A stretch of DNA of 64,000 nucleotides, from contig JBCCHY010000001.1 of the NCBI GenBank assembly GCA_039028495.1, positions 16,802-80,801 on the forward strand, read 5' to 3'. Position numbers and translations under genes: made by a program. Source of the DNA: JBCCHY01 sp039028495 (lineage in GTDB: Bacteria; Patescibacteriota; Saccharimonadia; Saccharimonadales; VXPC01). Below the pieces are notes generated by a model. That model saw only the letters and a list, made by a program, of their open reading frames with translations. It did no database searches and had not been told where the DNA came from. Positions 41,961 to 50,221 of this stretch are shown in pieces. The stretch's first letter is position 1; each line of letters opens with the position of its first letter.

Positions 41961-43631
41961 ATGATCCACAAGATAAGTAGCAGCATAAAAAAGCAACGAG
42001 ACATAGCCAGTCGTAGGCTTGAAGCCACCAAAGAATGGATCGGTCTAAAGAGATATATAAGAGACAGACCCCAGCAGGTAATACTAAAAGACAAGAGACA
42101 CCTGGTTCTATGTCAGGAAAACAGTGGCGTGTTCAACGGCTCCCAGCAGTCGATCAAGATCCTCGAGGCGATAACAGGCTCTCTGGAGAAAAATTCCGTG
42201 GAGTTCTATGTATATAAAGGACAGAAGGCCTATTCAGTAATTGTGATGCGAGCTGATACAGAGAAAGCTATTGCTGCTCTGAAGCAGTCAGATCTACTAG
42301 CTGTTAGCTATTACCGCCCAAGATACGACGCAGGTCTTGCTATACGTGAGAAGATTTTTGGCTTCTCGCCTCCTAAAAACCTGGGAAACATGCGCAGCCT
42401 CAAGGTATACCAGCATATTAGGGCAGGAGACAGGATTCTTGACGGTTCGGCTTTCGGGGTATTTATAGAGTTTTGGTCAAAGGGAGAGGATCTGTCAGAA
42501 GAAGAACAGGAAAAAGCAATGTCCGCAGCGGGCATCAAGGAGCCCACCCTGCTCAAAGACGCTCTAGTGCCGCTGGTAAGCAGTGACATAGCAGCAGTTT
42601 TCTCCGGTAAGGAAGCAAAGCCTACAAGTATAACAATTGGTGGCCGTAGGTACCCGACACTGGCGGTCTTTAAAGAGAACAGCCTGCACACAGTGGATTT
42701 TCCCATAGACTTTGTCTACACCTGGGTTGACGGGTCTGACCCCGTCTGGATGAAAGAGTACGACAAGGCCCGTAAAAAGATTGATAAAAATCATCAGAAC
42801 AATAGCTCTTCGCGCTGGGCAAACCACAATGAACTGATGTATTCACTACGCTCGGTAGAGATGTATGCATCATGGGTTCGCAATATCTACATAGTCACAA
42901 TGGGGCAGACACCTGCATTTTTAAAGAATATTGACAATAAAAAGCTAAAAATAATCGACCACAAAGAGTTATTTAAAGATCCGTCAGTCCTGCCGGTATT
43001 TAACTCACACGCTATTGAGACACAGCTTCATAGAATTCCTGGACTCAGCGAGCATTTCATTTATATCAATGATGACATTCTATTTACGCGGCCGACATAT
43101 CCCGAGTTTTTCTTCTTTCCCAGTGGGGTAGTCAAGATCCAGCAGTCATCTGCAAAAATAGGTACAGGTCCACCAACAGAAGATGAGTCAGCACCCAGCT
43201 CTGCCGGTAAAAATGCCCGTAAAATAGTTAAAAAAGATGTTGGGTTCTATATAACCAATAAATTTAGACACACAGTAAATCCGCAGCTCAGGAGTGTCTC
43301 AGAGACAATATATAAAGACAATAAAAAGATCACCGATAAAACAATGGCATCAAAATTCAGATCAGTAGAGGATATTCCATTTACTAGCATCCTGATGCAA
43401 AACTACTTGCTTGCATCTGGCAAAGGCGTGCCCGCACCCTACAGATCAACAACGGTTAATGTCTCGGTTGATCAAGCCGACGCAACCCTGAGCGCTATTT
43501 TAAAGAAGAGCAGGTTCGTAACAATCTGCCTAAACGAAGGCGACACACTAGAAGAAGACAGAGACAAGGTCGACAGACGTATCAAAAAATTTTTAGAAGA
43601 GCTCTTTCCGTTCCCGTCCAGATGGGAGTAG
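41961..43631 (+). CDS. Stealth-family sugar-phosphate transferase 2
   Basis: A 556-residue paralogue of the upstream gene, with the same N-terminal region (RYPTLAVFKENSLHTVDFPI) and Stealth blocks: DFVYTWVDGSDPVWMKEY, WANHNELMYSLRSVEMYASWVRN, NIYIVTMGQTPAF and SHAIETQLHRIPGLSEHFIYINDDILF. Tandem copies suggest that two different phosphodiester bonds are made, or that the pair works as a heteromer. Convergent with the FkbM gene, 9 bases away. Confidence 0.88.
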   Translation: MIHKISSSIKKQRDIASRRLEATKEWIGLKRYIRDRPQQVILKDKRHLVLCQENSGVFNGSQQSIKILEAITGSLEKNSVEFYVYKGQKAYSVIVMRADTEKAIAALKQSDLLAVSYYRPRYDAGLAIREKIFGFSPPKNLGNMRSLKVYQHIRAGDRILDGSAFGVFIEFWSKGEDLSEEEQEKAMSAAGIKEPTLLKDALVPLVSSDIAAVFSGKEAKPTSITIGGRRYPTLAVFKENSLHTVDFPIDFVYTWVDGSDPVWMKEYDKARKKIDKNHQNNSSSRWANHNELMYSLRSVEMYASWVRNIYIVTMGQTPAFLKNIDNKKLKIIDHKELFKDPSVLPVFNSHAIETQLHRIPGLSEHFIYINDDILFTRPTYPEFFFFPSGVVKIQQSSAKIGTGPPTEDESAPSSAGKNARKIVKKDVGFYITNKFRHTVNPQLRSVSETIYKDNKKITDKTMASKFRSVEDIPFTSILMQNYLLASGKGVPAPYRSTTVNVSVDQADATLSAILKKSRFVTICLNEGDTLEEDRDKVDRRIKKFLEELFPFPSRWE

Positions 43632-43640
43632 ATTCTTTCC

Positions 43641-44429
43641 CTAAGCGTCACCCGAGTAGAATTCAGACAGCCGTCTTCTGAATAGGTCGTTCTGCGTGAG
43701 TAGCTTCTTGTCGATATAGATTACATTGTATTGATACCTGGACTGGTAGTCTCTAGCAATTGGGATAAAGCCCTGTTTGAAGAATAGCCGATCAACATCG
43801 TGTCTGAGTATCTGTCCTGGCCAATAGGGTCGATCCTCTACTTCGACAAAAACCATCTTTGTGCGTTTAAAGCTCTTTCTTGTGTATCTTGAGAAAACAA
43901 TGCCGAGTGCACCCTCAACATCCACCCAGAGCACAGCCGATTGCGGTAGGTGCTCCGAAAATATGTCATCCATGGTTACAGAGGGCACGCTTACTTCTTT
44001 GTAGCCCGTTTCATGTTCTGAGTGCTCCAGTAGCGAAGATTGACCATCAGCCATGACTCGGCCCTTTGCATCTACCCGAAGCTTGAAGGTCACACCATCA
44101 GAGGAGTCTGCAACTGCCGCGTGGATGTAGTTAACCCCCTCTTTTTTTAATCGTTTCTTATGTTCGCCGTAGTTTGTTTCGTTGGCCTCGTAGGCGACGA
44201 CATTTGTTTTGTCTTTAAGCGTCTTTTTTGCACGTGACGATGCAAATGCGTCTCTCGCCCCGACTTCTAGAAATAGATCGGGCTCAATTGCTTCGATTGA
44301 CTTGAAAAAGAACCGCTCGAGATCTTTAACAGATCTGTCCCGCTCCTTTCTATCGTTTAGGTTATATTTTACGGCGTGTTGTAGTAGCAACAGATCATAT
44401 ATTGCTGCTGTGTCTTTACTAAATATCAT
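43641..44429 (-). CDS. FkbM-family methyltransferase
   Basis: A 262-residue SAM-dependent methyltransferase. The SAM-binding strand and loop are LFLEVGARDAFAS (about 54-66), with acid-containing VAYEANETNYGEHKKRL (about 78-94), then VPSVTMDDIF and VLWVDVEGALGIVFS (the FkbM DxEG motif). These enzymes add O-methyl groups to sugars or other hydroxyls, and one in a capsule locus probably caps or modifies the polymer. It has its own promoter region: TATAAA nine bases before ATG. Confidence 0.88.
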   Translation of the reverse strand: MIFSKDTAAIYDLLLLQHAVKYNLNDRKERDRSVKDLERFFFKSIEAIEPDLFLEVGARDAFASSRAKKTLKDKTNVVAYEANETNYGEHKKRLKKEGVNYIHAAVADSSDGVTFKLRVDAKGRVMADGQSSLLEHSEHETGYKEVSVPSVTMDDIFSEHLPQSAVLWVDVEGALGIVFSRYTRKSFKRTKMVFVEVEDRPYWPGQILRHDVDRLFFKQGFIPIARDYQSRYQYNVIYIDKKLLTQNDLFRRRLSEFYSGDA

Positions 44430-44487
44430 CTGGACTACTTTATAGCATTTTCAACTATACTTCCAGAGAGAAGCCTCTCTCGGCCGA

Positions 44488-46248
44488 CTAGTCGTTGATC
44501 AGTATGTTGGATAGGGTGGGTATGGGTCCATCAGTGACGCTGGAGTAAAAGAATATCTCCTCAGAGTCATCTCCATCGTACAGGGATAGAGGGGTTATAT
44601 TCGTCCAGACGTCGCTCCAGTCATCGTAGGCTCTTATAGAGCTAAAGTTGGAGTTCTGATGGACATTGTAGAGCTCTCCGTCCCCGTTCTGGTCATAGAA
44701 TATGAGCTCATCGTAGCTGTCTCCGTCAATATCAACAGGAACTATGAGCTCCCATGTTGGACGCCATCCGCTAAAGGATTTACTTAGGGAGAGTGATCCA
44801 TTGGCTCCTATATGATAGGTTTGGCTGATATCCTCTGCATAAAATAGCAGTTCGGTTGCTTGGTTTCCTTGGAAGTTCAGCGGGATAATATGCTGCCAGC
44901 GGTTCAGCCAAGACTTCCTGCGAGTGATCAGACTCAGTGATCCATTCTCATCAATGTCATATATTTCACCTGTGCCCTTGGTGGCACCCTTACGGTAAAA
45001 CAGTAGCTCACTACTGCCATCTCCATCTATATCTATCGGTATTATTGAATCCCAGTTACTCCTCCAGGTTGTATGAGATTTTATGTGGCTCATGGAGCCA
45101 TCTCCATCCAAGTCATAGAACTCACCATTACCGCGCCCATTCGAGCCTACTCCATAAAACAGTAGCTCACTACTGCCATCTCCATCTATATCTATCGGTA
45201 TTATTGAATCCCAGTTACTCCTCCAGGTTGTATGTTCAGTAAGAAGTGACAGAGATCCGTCGCCGGCTACATCATATAGTTTTGCGTTACCGCGCCCATT
45301 GTCTCCCACACCGTATAGCAGTAGCTCGTCATCACCGTTGCCTCGAGCGTCTAAGCGCAGGGTTTTTGTCCAGCTAGTGTCTAAGTCGTCATAGCTGTCA
45401 ATCGTCAACAAATTGCCATTTTCAATCGACGTACTGCCGAACCAATCGTTAAAATAGCGCCAGAAATTTCGGTTGCCATAGGCGCTGCAACTATCACCCG
45501 TACCGTAGAGATTGTCCAGAGCGGCTTGGTTAGGTGTATACGGCGTGTAGAGATAGAGAGCAACGGTTGCGGCGTTCTCTATGTTGATAGATTTTGTACC
45601 ACAACGAGCTAGATCGGGGTGATAGTAGATATTATTCTGCCCTATGCCATACCAGTAGATATCTAGGTTATCGAGGTAAAAACGAAACAGATTGGCTGCT
45701 CCGTCGACTTGTTTGTAAAAATCTGCTTGCGCAGGGTCACATGGTGCAGTATCAGGGCAGAGGTAGCCAGTTGCGCGGCTGTACTGCCTGGTCCAGGGCC
45801 AGTTGTCTGTGACGAGGCCTTGTTCTTTCTGCAGTAGGACTATGAGCACCTGTGGGTTGATATCGTGATCTTGAGCTGCCTGCCAGACGATTTCTGCGGC
45901 AGAGATGCCGCCAGGAACACTGCTCGGTGTACCGTCTGGTTCGAACTGACCGTAGTTGTTTTCATTAGTGACTGGATTCTGCTGGAACTCAAACAAACAG
46001 GTGTATGGTGGCGGGAAATCGTCGTTATAAGTAGGTCTATTGCGGTCGCACGCACCACCGCTAACCTTTGATTCAAAGAATTCCTGTATTTCTGCAACGG
46101 TCATAGTCGATGAGTCAGTAAAGATTTCGTCATCGATGATCCGTCCGTGAGGGAAGTCAGCGCCATTTAGCTGCGCTGTCCCTGTAGAAAGAGGGGTAAG
46201 CAGAAATAATGCAGCGCTCAGTAGTAAAAATAGTAGTAGTTTTCTCAC
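44488..46248 (-). CDS. Secreted lysozyme-like protein with FG-GAP/VCBS-type repeats
   Basis: A 586-residue surface protein. A signal peptide (about 1-25) leads to a domain (about 30-275) in which QVLIVLLQKEQGL, a helix with a central Glu, resembles lysozyme-like lytic enzymes, with a two-Cys pattern and aromatic residues (ATGYLCPD, FYKQVDGAANLFRFYLD). The C-terminal part (about 290-560) has at least five repeats of about 53 residues with the motif D-I-D-G-D-G-S-S-E-L-L-F-Y, a calcium-binding FG-GAP/VCBS-like propeller blade. The GTG start overlaps the upstream TGA. The lytic role is inference from the fold pattern. Confidence 0.75.
   Translation of the reverse strand: MRKLLLFLLLSAALFLLTPLSTGTAQLNGADFPHGRIIDDEIFTDSSTMTVAEIQEFFESKVSGGACDRNRPTYNDDFPPPYTCLFEFQQNPVTNENNYGQFEPDGTPSSVPGGISAAEIVWQAAQDHDINPQVLIVLLQKEQGLVTDNWPWTRQYSRATGYLCPDTAPCDPAQADFYKQVDGAANLFRFYLDNLDIYWYGIGQNNIYYHPDLARCGTKSINIENAATVALYLYTPYTPNQAALDNLYGTGDSCSAYGNRNFWRYFNDWFGSTSIENGNLLTIDSYDDLDTSWTKTLRLDARGNGDDELLLYGVGDNGRGNAKLYDVAGDGSLSLLTEHTTWRSNWDSIIPIDIDGDGSSELLFYGVGSNGRGNGEFYDLDGDGSMSHIKSHTTWRSNWDSIIPIDIDGDGSSELLFYRKGATKGTGEIYDIDENGSLSLITRRKSWLNRWQHIIPLNFQGNQATELLFYAEDISQTYHIGANGSLSLSKSFSGWRPTWELIVPVDIDGDSYDELIFYDQNGDGELYNVHQNSNFSSIRAYDDWSDVWTNITPLSLYDGDDSEEIFFYSSVTDGPIPTLSNILIND
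44996..45234. repeat. Two identical 80-bp tandem units
   Basis: Bases 44996-45075 and 45155-45234 are identical over 80 bases, with a period of 159 bp (53 codons). They are neighbouring blades of the repeat protein gene. The perfect DNA identity points to very recent duplication or gene conversion. Confidence 0.9.
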
Positions 46249-46790
46249 CTGTCAGCCTCCAGTACTTGTCCGACGTCTGTATTTGTTTGATTGCCTTCAT
46301 CATCTGTAGCGTACACAGATATGTCCCAGTCGGCTGCATTATCGAGTGTATCTATGTCTAGTTCGATAAAACAGCCAGACGATCCGTTACCGAGCAGTGT
46401 TTTCGAGGAGCTTTGTTTTTCGATTGCACCGTCTGAAACAGTAAATGAACATGTACCGGAGTAGCTACTAGCACTAATCATTGCACCTATTTCTAGGGTG
46501 GATCCATCTAGTGAGGCTCTAGTCAGTGTGATGACATCAGAGTTCGGGGTTGTCTTTTGCGCTGTCTCGCCATCGTTTTGTTTGACGGTCTCTGCCTGTT
46601 CGTTTTCTTCTGGGGTGCTTGGGCTGAGGTCGACAGTATTTCTCGGAGCAACAGCGACGTTCTTGATAGGCTCTTGAGACGTCCCTGACTCAAACACGGT
46701 TGTTTCAGTGTAGATTAGAAAACCGGCAATGGCAGCCAGGATAATTAATAGCAGGAGCTCGATCAGCGTATTTGATGTAAGGTTTTTCAT
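46245..46790 (-). CDS. Anchored protein with type IV pilin-like N-terminus
   Basis: A 181-residue protein. The N-terminus (TLIELLLLIILAAIAGFLIY, residues 8-27) resembles a type IV pilin helix with the conserved T-L-I-E; the G/F cleavage pair is not present (SNTLIE instead). The rest is an outside beta-rich domain with Thr/Ser-rich linker and two cysteines (SGTCSFTVSD and SSGCFIEL) likely disulphide-bonded. It is translated just before the repeat protein, with GTGA overlap between them, so they form a two-gene unit. Confidence 0.65.
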   Translation of the reverse strand: MKNLTSNTLIELLLLIILAAIAGFLIYTETTVFESGTSQEPIKNVAVAPRNTVDLSPSTPEENEQAETVKQNDGETAQKTTPNSDVITLTRASLDGSTLEIGAMISASSYSGTCSFTVSDGAIEKQSSSKTLLGNGSSGCFIELDIDTLDNAADWDISVYATDDEGNQTNTDVGQVLEADR

Positions 46791-46875
46791 TGTTTTTTAT
46801 TTTTGTAATTAACGTAAGTATTTTACCAAGACTGGTGTTCAGTGGTCAAGAACCTAATCTGCTAGCAAGGAGGTT

Positions 46876-47997
46876 TTAAGACTCAGATTCAAGAGAGCCT
46901 GCGGCCTTTTTCTCGACCAGTTTTTTGAGCTTTTTTGCAAATTCTGCTTCTGAGAACTTCTGGGCATGCTTGGTAATACGCCCAGGAGAGTAGTTTTTGA
47001 CCGTAAAGTCTGCCAGGATCTTCTGGAGTGACGCGCTCGTCTGAGCGTCAAAAAACTCACCTGTCTTTCCGGGCTCGACGTAGTCAAGGGCGCCCCCTGC
47101 TTTGTAGGCAATCACAGGAGTGCCGCCGGCCATTGCTTCTATCGGAGTAATCCCAAAGTCCTCTTCGCCTGGATGGATGAATCCGATTGACTCTGAGAAT
47201 GCCCTAATAATGTCCTCATCGCTAGCACTGCTGTTAAATGTAATTGTTGGACCAGCCGAGTTTTTTAGTTTTTCGTTTTCAGGACCACTACCTAGTACCA
47301 GAAGCTCCAGGCCTAGTTCGCTACAAGCACTTACCGCTAAATCGTGTCTTTTATAGGCCACTTGCCGACCGGCTGTCACAAAGTAAGAAGCTCTTTTTTT
47401 CGAGGGCTTAAAACTACCAACCCTCACGGGTGGATACAGAACGGTTGACTCCTGGCCGTAAAATTCTTTAATTCGTTTTTTTACTGCTTTGGAATTAGCA
47501 ATAAACAAGTCAACTTTCTGAGCAGCCCTATAGTCCGATCGTTTAAGTAGGGGTAGCAGTAGTTTCAAAGCAAATGGTGCAAGCCAGTTCAATGGACCAA
47601 GACCTGGATCTTTCATGTATTTTTCGGGGTTAACCCAGTAGTAGCGTATAGGTGTATGGCAATAACAGATGTTGACACCATTTTTTGTACGCGCGTGCTT
47701 GGATTCCGCGCTAGAGCTTGTAATGACGATGTCGTAGTCGTCTAGCCTGAGGCTACGGAAAGCAAGAGGTCTGAGGACCGACCAAAGCTGGTGCTTGTAT
47801 TTTAGCCGTCCGGGTATTTTCTGTAGCCATGTTGTGTGTACTCTGTAGCCTCTGAAGAGATCAATACCTTTATCGTCATAGACACTTGTATAGAGGTCCG
47901 CGTCTGGAAACGCATTCAGGATGCTAAGGACTGTACGCTCGGCGCCACCGAGATTAGTCAGCCAGTCGTGCACTATAGCAACTTTTGGCCTATTCAT
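46876..47997 (-). CDS. GT4-family glycosyltransferase
   Basis: A 373-residue retaining glycosyltransferase of the GT-B fold. MNRPKVAIVHDWLTNLGGAE is the typical start, with ICYCHTPIRYYW (acceptor side) and the C-terminal site VTAGRQVAYKRHDLAVSAC, then GFIHPGEEDFGITPIEAMAGGTPVIAY with the E-x7-E pattern. Start at 47997 is by family length; a perfect AAGGAGG seven bases before an in-frame ATG at 48093 would add 32 residues. The tail is lysine-rich. Confidence 0.9.
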   Translation of the reverse strand: MNRPKVAIVHDWLTNLGGAERTVLSILNAFPDADLYTSVYDDKGIDLFRGYRVHTTWLQKIPGRLKYKHQLWSVLRPLAFRSLRLDDYDIVITSSSAESKHARTKNGVNICYCHTPIRYYWVNPEKYMKDPGLGPLNWLAPFALKLLLPLLKRSDYRAAQKVDLFIANSKAVKKRIKEFYGQESTVLYPPVRVGSFKPSKKRASYFVTAGRQVAYKRHDLAVSACSELGLELLVLGSGPENEKLKNSAGPTITFNSSASDEDIIRAFSESIGFIHPGEEDFGITPIEAMAGGTPVIAYKAGGALDYVEPGKTGEFFDAQTSASLQKILADFTVKNYSPGRITKHAQKFSEAEFAKKLKKLVEKKAAGSLESES

Positions 47998-48100
47998 CGT
48001 GATGCGCCTGCCTTTCTGTAGAGCAGAAAGCACTGCACACCACTGACGGCTCAGGCATAAATTTTTGACTGCGGGACGCAGTCGGAGTGCCATATGCACG

Positions 48101-48107
48101 CCTCCTT
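48101..48107 (-). promoter_or_regulatory. Strong Shine-Dalgarno AAGGAGG
   Basis: AAGGAGG on the minus strand, seven bases before the in-frame ATG at 48093. It decides between two starts for the glycosyltransferase and favours a 405-residue form, against the family-standard start at 47997. Confidence 0.55.
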
Positions 48108-48227
48108 GGCGGGTCCTCGTCAAGAAATTTCTGCCTGAGCTCGCCTGAATAACCCAAAAGATCTACAGTAGAAGAACTAGTTATAGTTAGCCTATTCACC
48201 GTGGCGTACCTGTCTCGTCATAGTAAA

Positions 48228-48233
48228 AGTATA
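48228..48233 (-). promoter_or_regulatory. -10 box TATACT, upstream of a nine-codon ORF
   Basis: TATACT on the minus strand, six bases before an ATG (48221) that opens a nine-codon reading frame ending TAG at 48192. The leader of the glycosyltransferase would be about 220 bases long. Confidence 0.45.
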
Positions 48234-48254
48234 TAGCTACTGGCTGCAGGTTGC

Positions 48255-48260
48255 TATACT
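48255..48260 (+). promoter_or_regulatory. Extended -10 box TGC-TATACT, leaderless
   Basis: TATACT preceded by TGC, seven bases before the ATG at 48268. Confidence 0.6.
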
Positions 48261-48267
48261 AGTCCTC

Positions 48268-49719
48268 ATGGTTCGTAACTTCTTTAGCTATGTGTTTGCG
48301 TTAGTCCTCATGGCGGCAGACTATGTAGCCATCATGGCCGCCTTCGCCGCTGCGTACATTATCCGCGTCGATATAGACGGCAGGCAGCTGATCAGAGACA
48401 TCCAGGGCTGGGAGTTCATGCTCATTATGGCAGTGCTATTACCACTGTGGATAGCCGTATTTGCGGCTCTAGGCCTGTATAGACAAGACGTCTACAGGCG
48501 AAAGCTACGTGAGTTGATGCTACTTGTGATTGGTTCGGCCGTTGGAATGCTGCTAGTAATCGCTTATGATTTTGCGAATCTCGATACGATATTTCCAGCG
48601 CGGAGAGTCCCTATCTATGCGGCCTTTTTGACCGTGATATTCCTCTGGATAGGCAGATGGGTGATGTCTATTATCAGGCGACGTTTGTTTAGAGTCGGAT
48701 ACGGCGTAGCCAATGTGCTGGTGATCGGCAATACTCATATGACAACAGAGGTCATCAGGCAGCTACGCAGAACAGAACATACCGGCCACAGGATCGTTGC
48801 GGCTATGTCAAATACCAAATGGTTGCGTGAATTCTCAGGCATGAATATAGCCAGGATGACTAACCTGACCGAAGCACTTGAATTTATGGGTTCAGGCAAG
48901 GTCAACGTAGTTATACAGACCGAGCGTTACTCGGATCCAAAAAAGAATCAAAAGATAATAAACACGGCTCATAGCAACCACATCGGCTACAAGTTTGTGC
49001 CCCACGAGGACGGAATACTAAGCAGTAATTTGCAGGTTGACCTACTGGCAGGCATACCTGTCGTGTCCGCCTATCCTACAGCTCTTATTGGCTGGGGTAG
49101 GATACTGAAACGCGCCTATGACATAGTTCTCGCGGTTGTAGGGCTAATTGCAAGTTTGCCCATATGGTTTGTTGTCGCTCTAGTTATCCGATTTACGGAT
49201 CCGAAGGGTCCAGTGCTGTACATGCATAAAAGAGTTACGCGCTACGGCAAAACCATCAAGGTCTACAAGCTCCGTAGTATGTACTGGGAATACTGTGCAG
49301 GTAAAAAAACAGAAGAGCAGATATTTGCTGAGATGGGGCGTAAAGATCTATTAGCTGAATGGAAGGAAAATCAAAAGGTCGATAATGATCCGCGCATCAT
49401 GCCGATTGGCAGACTCATTCGCAAATATAGCCTAGACGAGTTACCCCAACTGTGGAACGTACTACTAGGGGATCTTAGCCTGATTGGCCCCCGCGCAGTT
49501 ACTAAAAAAGAGCTCGATCGCTACGCAAAGTCTAGCCCGCTGTTTTTGAGTATCAAACCTGGAGTCACTGGCCTATGGCAAGTATCTGGACGTAACGAAG
49601 ATACGTATGATGAGCGTATTGCGCTTGACTTATATTACGTTCGCAACTGGAGTTTTCTGCTCGATCTGAAAATAACCTATCTGACAATAGGAGCGGTCCT
49701 GAAGGGGTCGGGCAAGTAG
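48268..49719 (+). CDS. WbaP-like undecaprenyl-phosphate sugar-phosphate transferase
   Basis: A 483-residue polytopic enzyme that starts lipid-linked glycan synthesis by moving a sugar-1-phosphate to undecaprenyl phosphate. Four N-terminal helices (about 9-32, 50-72, 85-105, 115-130), a CoA-binding-like middle region and the catalytic bacterial sugar transferase domain (about 275-480): KRAYDIVLAVVGLIASLP, then HKRVTRYGKTIKVYKLRSMY, RKYSLDELPQLWNVLLGDLSL and KPGVTGLWQVSGR. It is likely the first enzyme of the surface polymer pathway whose later genes lie upstream. Confidence 0.92.
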   Translation: MVRNFFSYVFALVLMAADYVAIMAAFAAAYIIRVDIDGRQLIRDIQGWEFMLIMAVLLPLWIAVFAALGLYRQDVYRRKLRELMLLVIGSAVGMLLVIAYDFANLDTIFPARRVPIYAAFLTVIFLWIGRWVMSIIRRRLFRVGYGVANVLVIGNTHMTTEVIRQLRRTEHTGHRIVAAMSNTKWLREFSGMNIARMTNLTEALEFMGSGKVNVVIQTERYSDPKKNQKIINTAHSNHIGYKFVPHEDGILSSNLQVDLLAGIPVVSAYPTALIGWGRILKRAYDIVLAVVGLIASLPIWFVVALVIRFTDPKGPVLYMHKRVTRYGKTIKVYKLRSMYWEYCAGKKTEEQIFAEMGRKDLLAEWKENQKVDNDPRIMPIGRLIRKYSLDELPQLWNVLLGDLSLIGPRAVTKKELDRYAKSSPLFLSIKPGVTGLWQVSGRNEDTYDERIALDLYYVRNWSFLLDLKITYLTIGAVLKGSGK

Positions 49720-49725
49720 CCAGCA

Positions 49726-50124
49726 ATGAGATCAACTCGTCCTACTAAAAAGCAAAAGGCAATGCTGGAATATATAGAGCAGTTTATAGTCGAGAACGGC
49801 TACAGCCCAAGCTACCGTGAGATTATGGTTGGGCTGGACTATAACTCAGTCGCAACAGTCGCTAAACACATCGAAAATCTAGTTGCCAGAGGACATTTAA
49901 TCAAAAGACCAAACAGCGCTAGGTCCATAGAGCCTTCTAATATGGATCTGGCTGGCGCTCAAGATCATAGGCAGTGGTTGTGTGAACAGATAGACAAACG
50001 TATAGAGGCTGGTGTGGATACTGATGATTTGTATGTACTAGTCGGCGCGCTCAAGGTTCTCGGGTTTCAGTCAGAATTAGAAAAATACTCGGAAAAAATT
50101 AGACAGATGCAGACTGATAGCTAA
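49726..50124 (+). CDS. LexA-like DNA-binding protein without peptidase domain
   Basis: A 132-residue protein. Residues 1-68 match the LexA winged helix (TKKQKAMLEYIEQFIVENGYSPSYREI, then NSVATVAKHIENLVARGHLIKRPNSARSIEP). Instead of the S24 peptidase domain of LexA it ends in a short helical tail (about 78-132), so it cannot self-cleave and is not a classical SOS repressor. It starts six bases after the sugar transferase stop. Confidence 0.85.
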   Translation: MRSTRPTKKQKAMLEYIEQFIVENGYSPSYREIMVGLDYNSVATVAKHIENLVARGHLIKRPNSARSIEPSNMDLAGAQDHRQWLCEQIDKRIEAGVDTDDLYVLVGALKVLGFQSELEKYSEKIRQMQTDS

Positions 50125-50183
50125 GCTGGGTGCCTCCTGGCTAGAAATGATCAGGTCGAAGCTAGTCTCAAGCAGCAGACTAC

Positions 50184-50192
50184 TGATATAAT
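50184..50192 (+). promoter_or_regulatory. Extended -10 TGA-TATAAT
   Basis: TGA followed by TATAAT at 50187-50192, with a leader of about 24 bases that carries AAGGGG before ATG 50222. Confidence 0.6.
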
Positions 50193-50221
50193 ACTTTTCA
50201 AGCATAAGGGGTTTATTTATC

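Larger units (their letters stand above)
47998..48267. other. Leader region of the glycosyltransferase gene
   Basis: About 270 bases between the divergent genes. It holds an optimal SD with an alternative start (ATG 48093), a hairpin GACTGC/GCAGTC at 48067-48083, a nine-codon leaderless mini-ORF (ATG 48221, stop at 48192) and the TATACT box at 48228-48233. A 13-base near copy of the gene start (CACGGTGAATAGG at 48190-48202 against CACGATGAATAGG at 47989-48001) occurs inside it. Confidence 0.5.

Noticed and set aside
44937..45242. 101-aa plus-strand ORF in the repeat gene
   Set aside because: It is an antisense product of the repeated DNA in the 44488-46248 gene.
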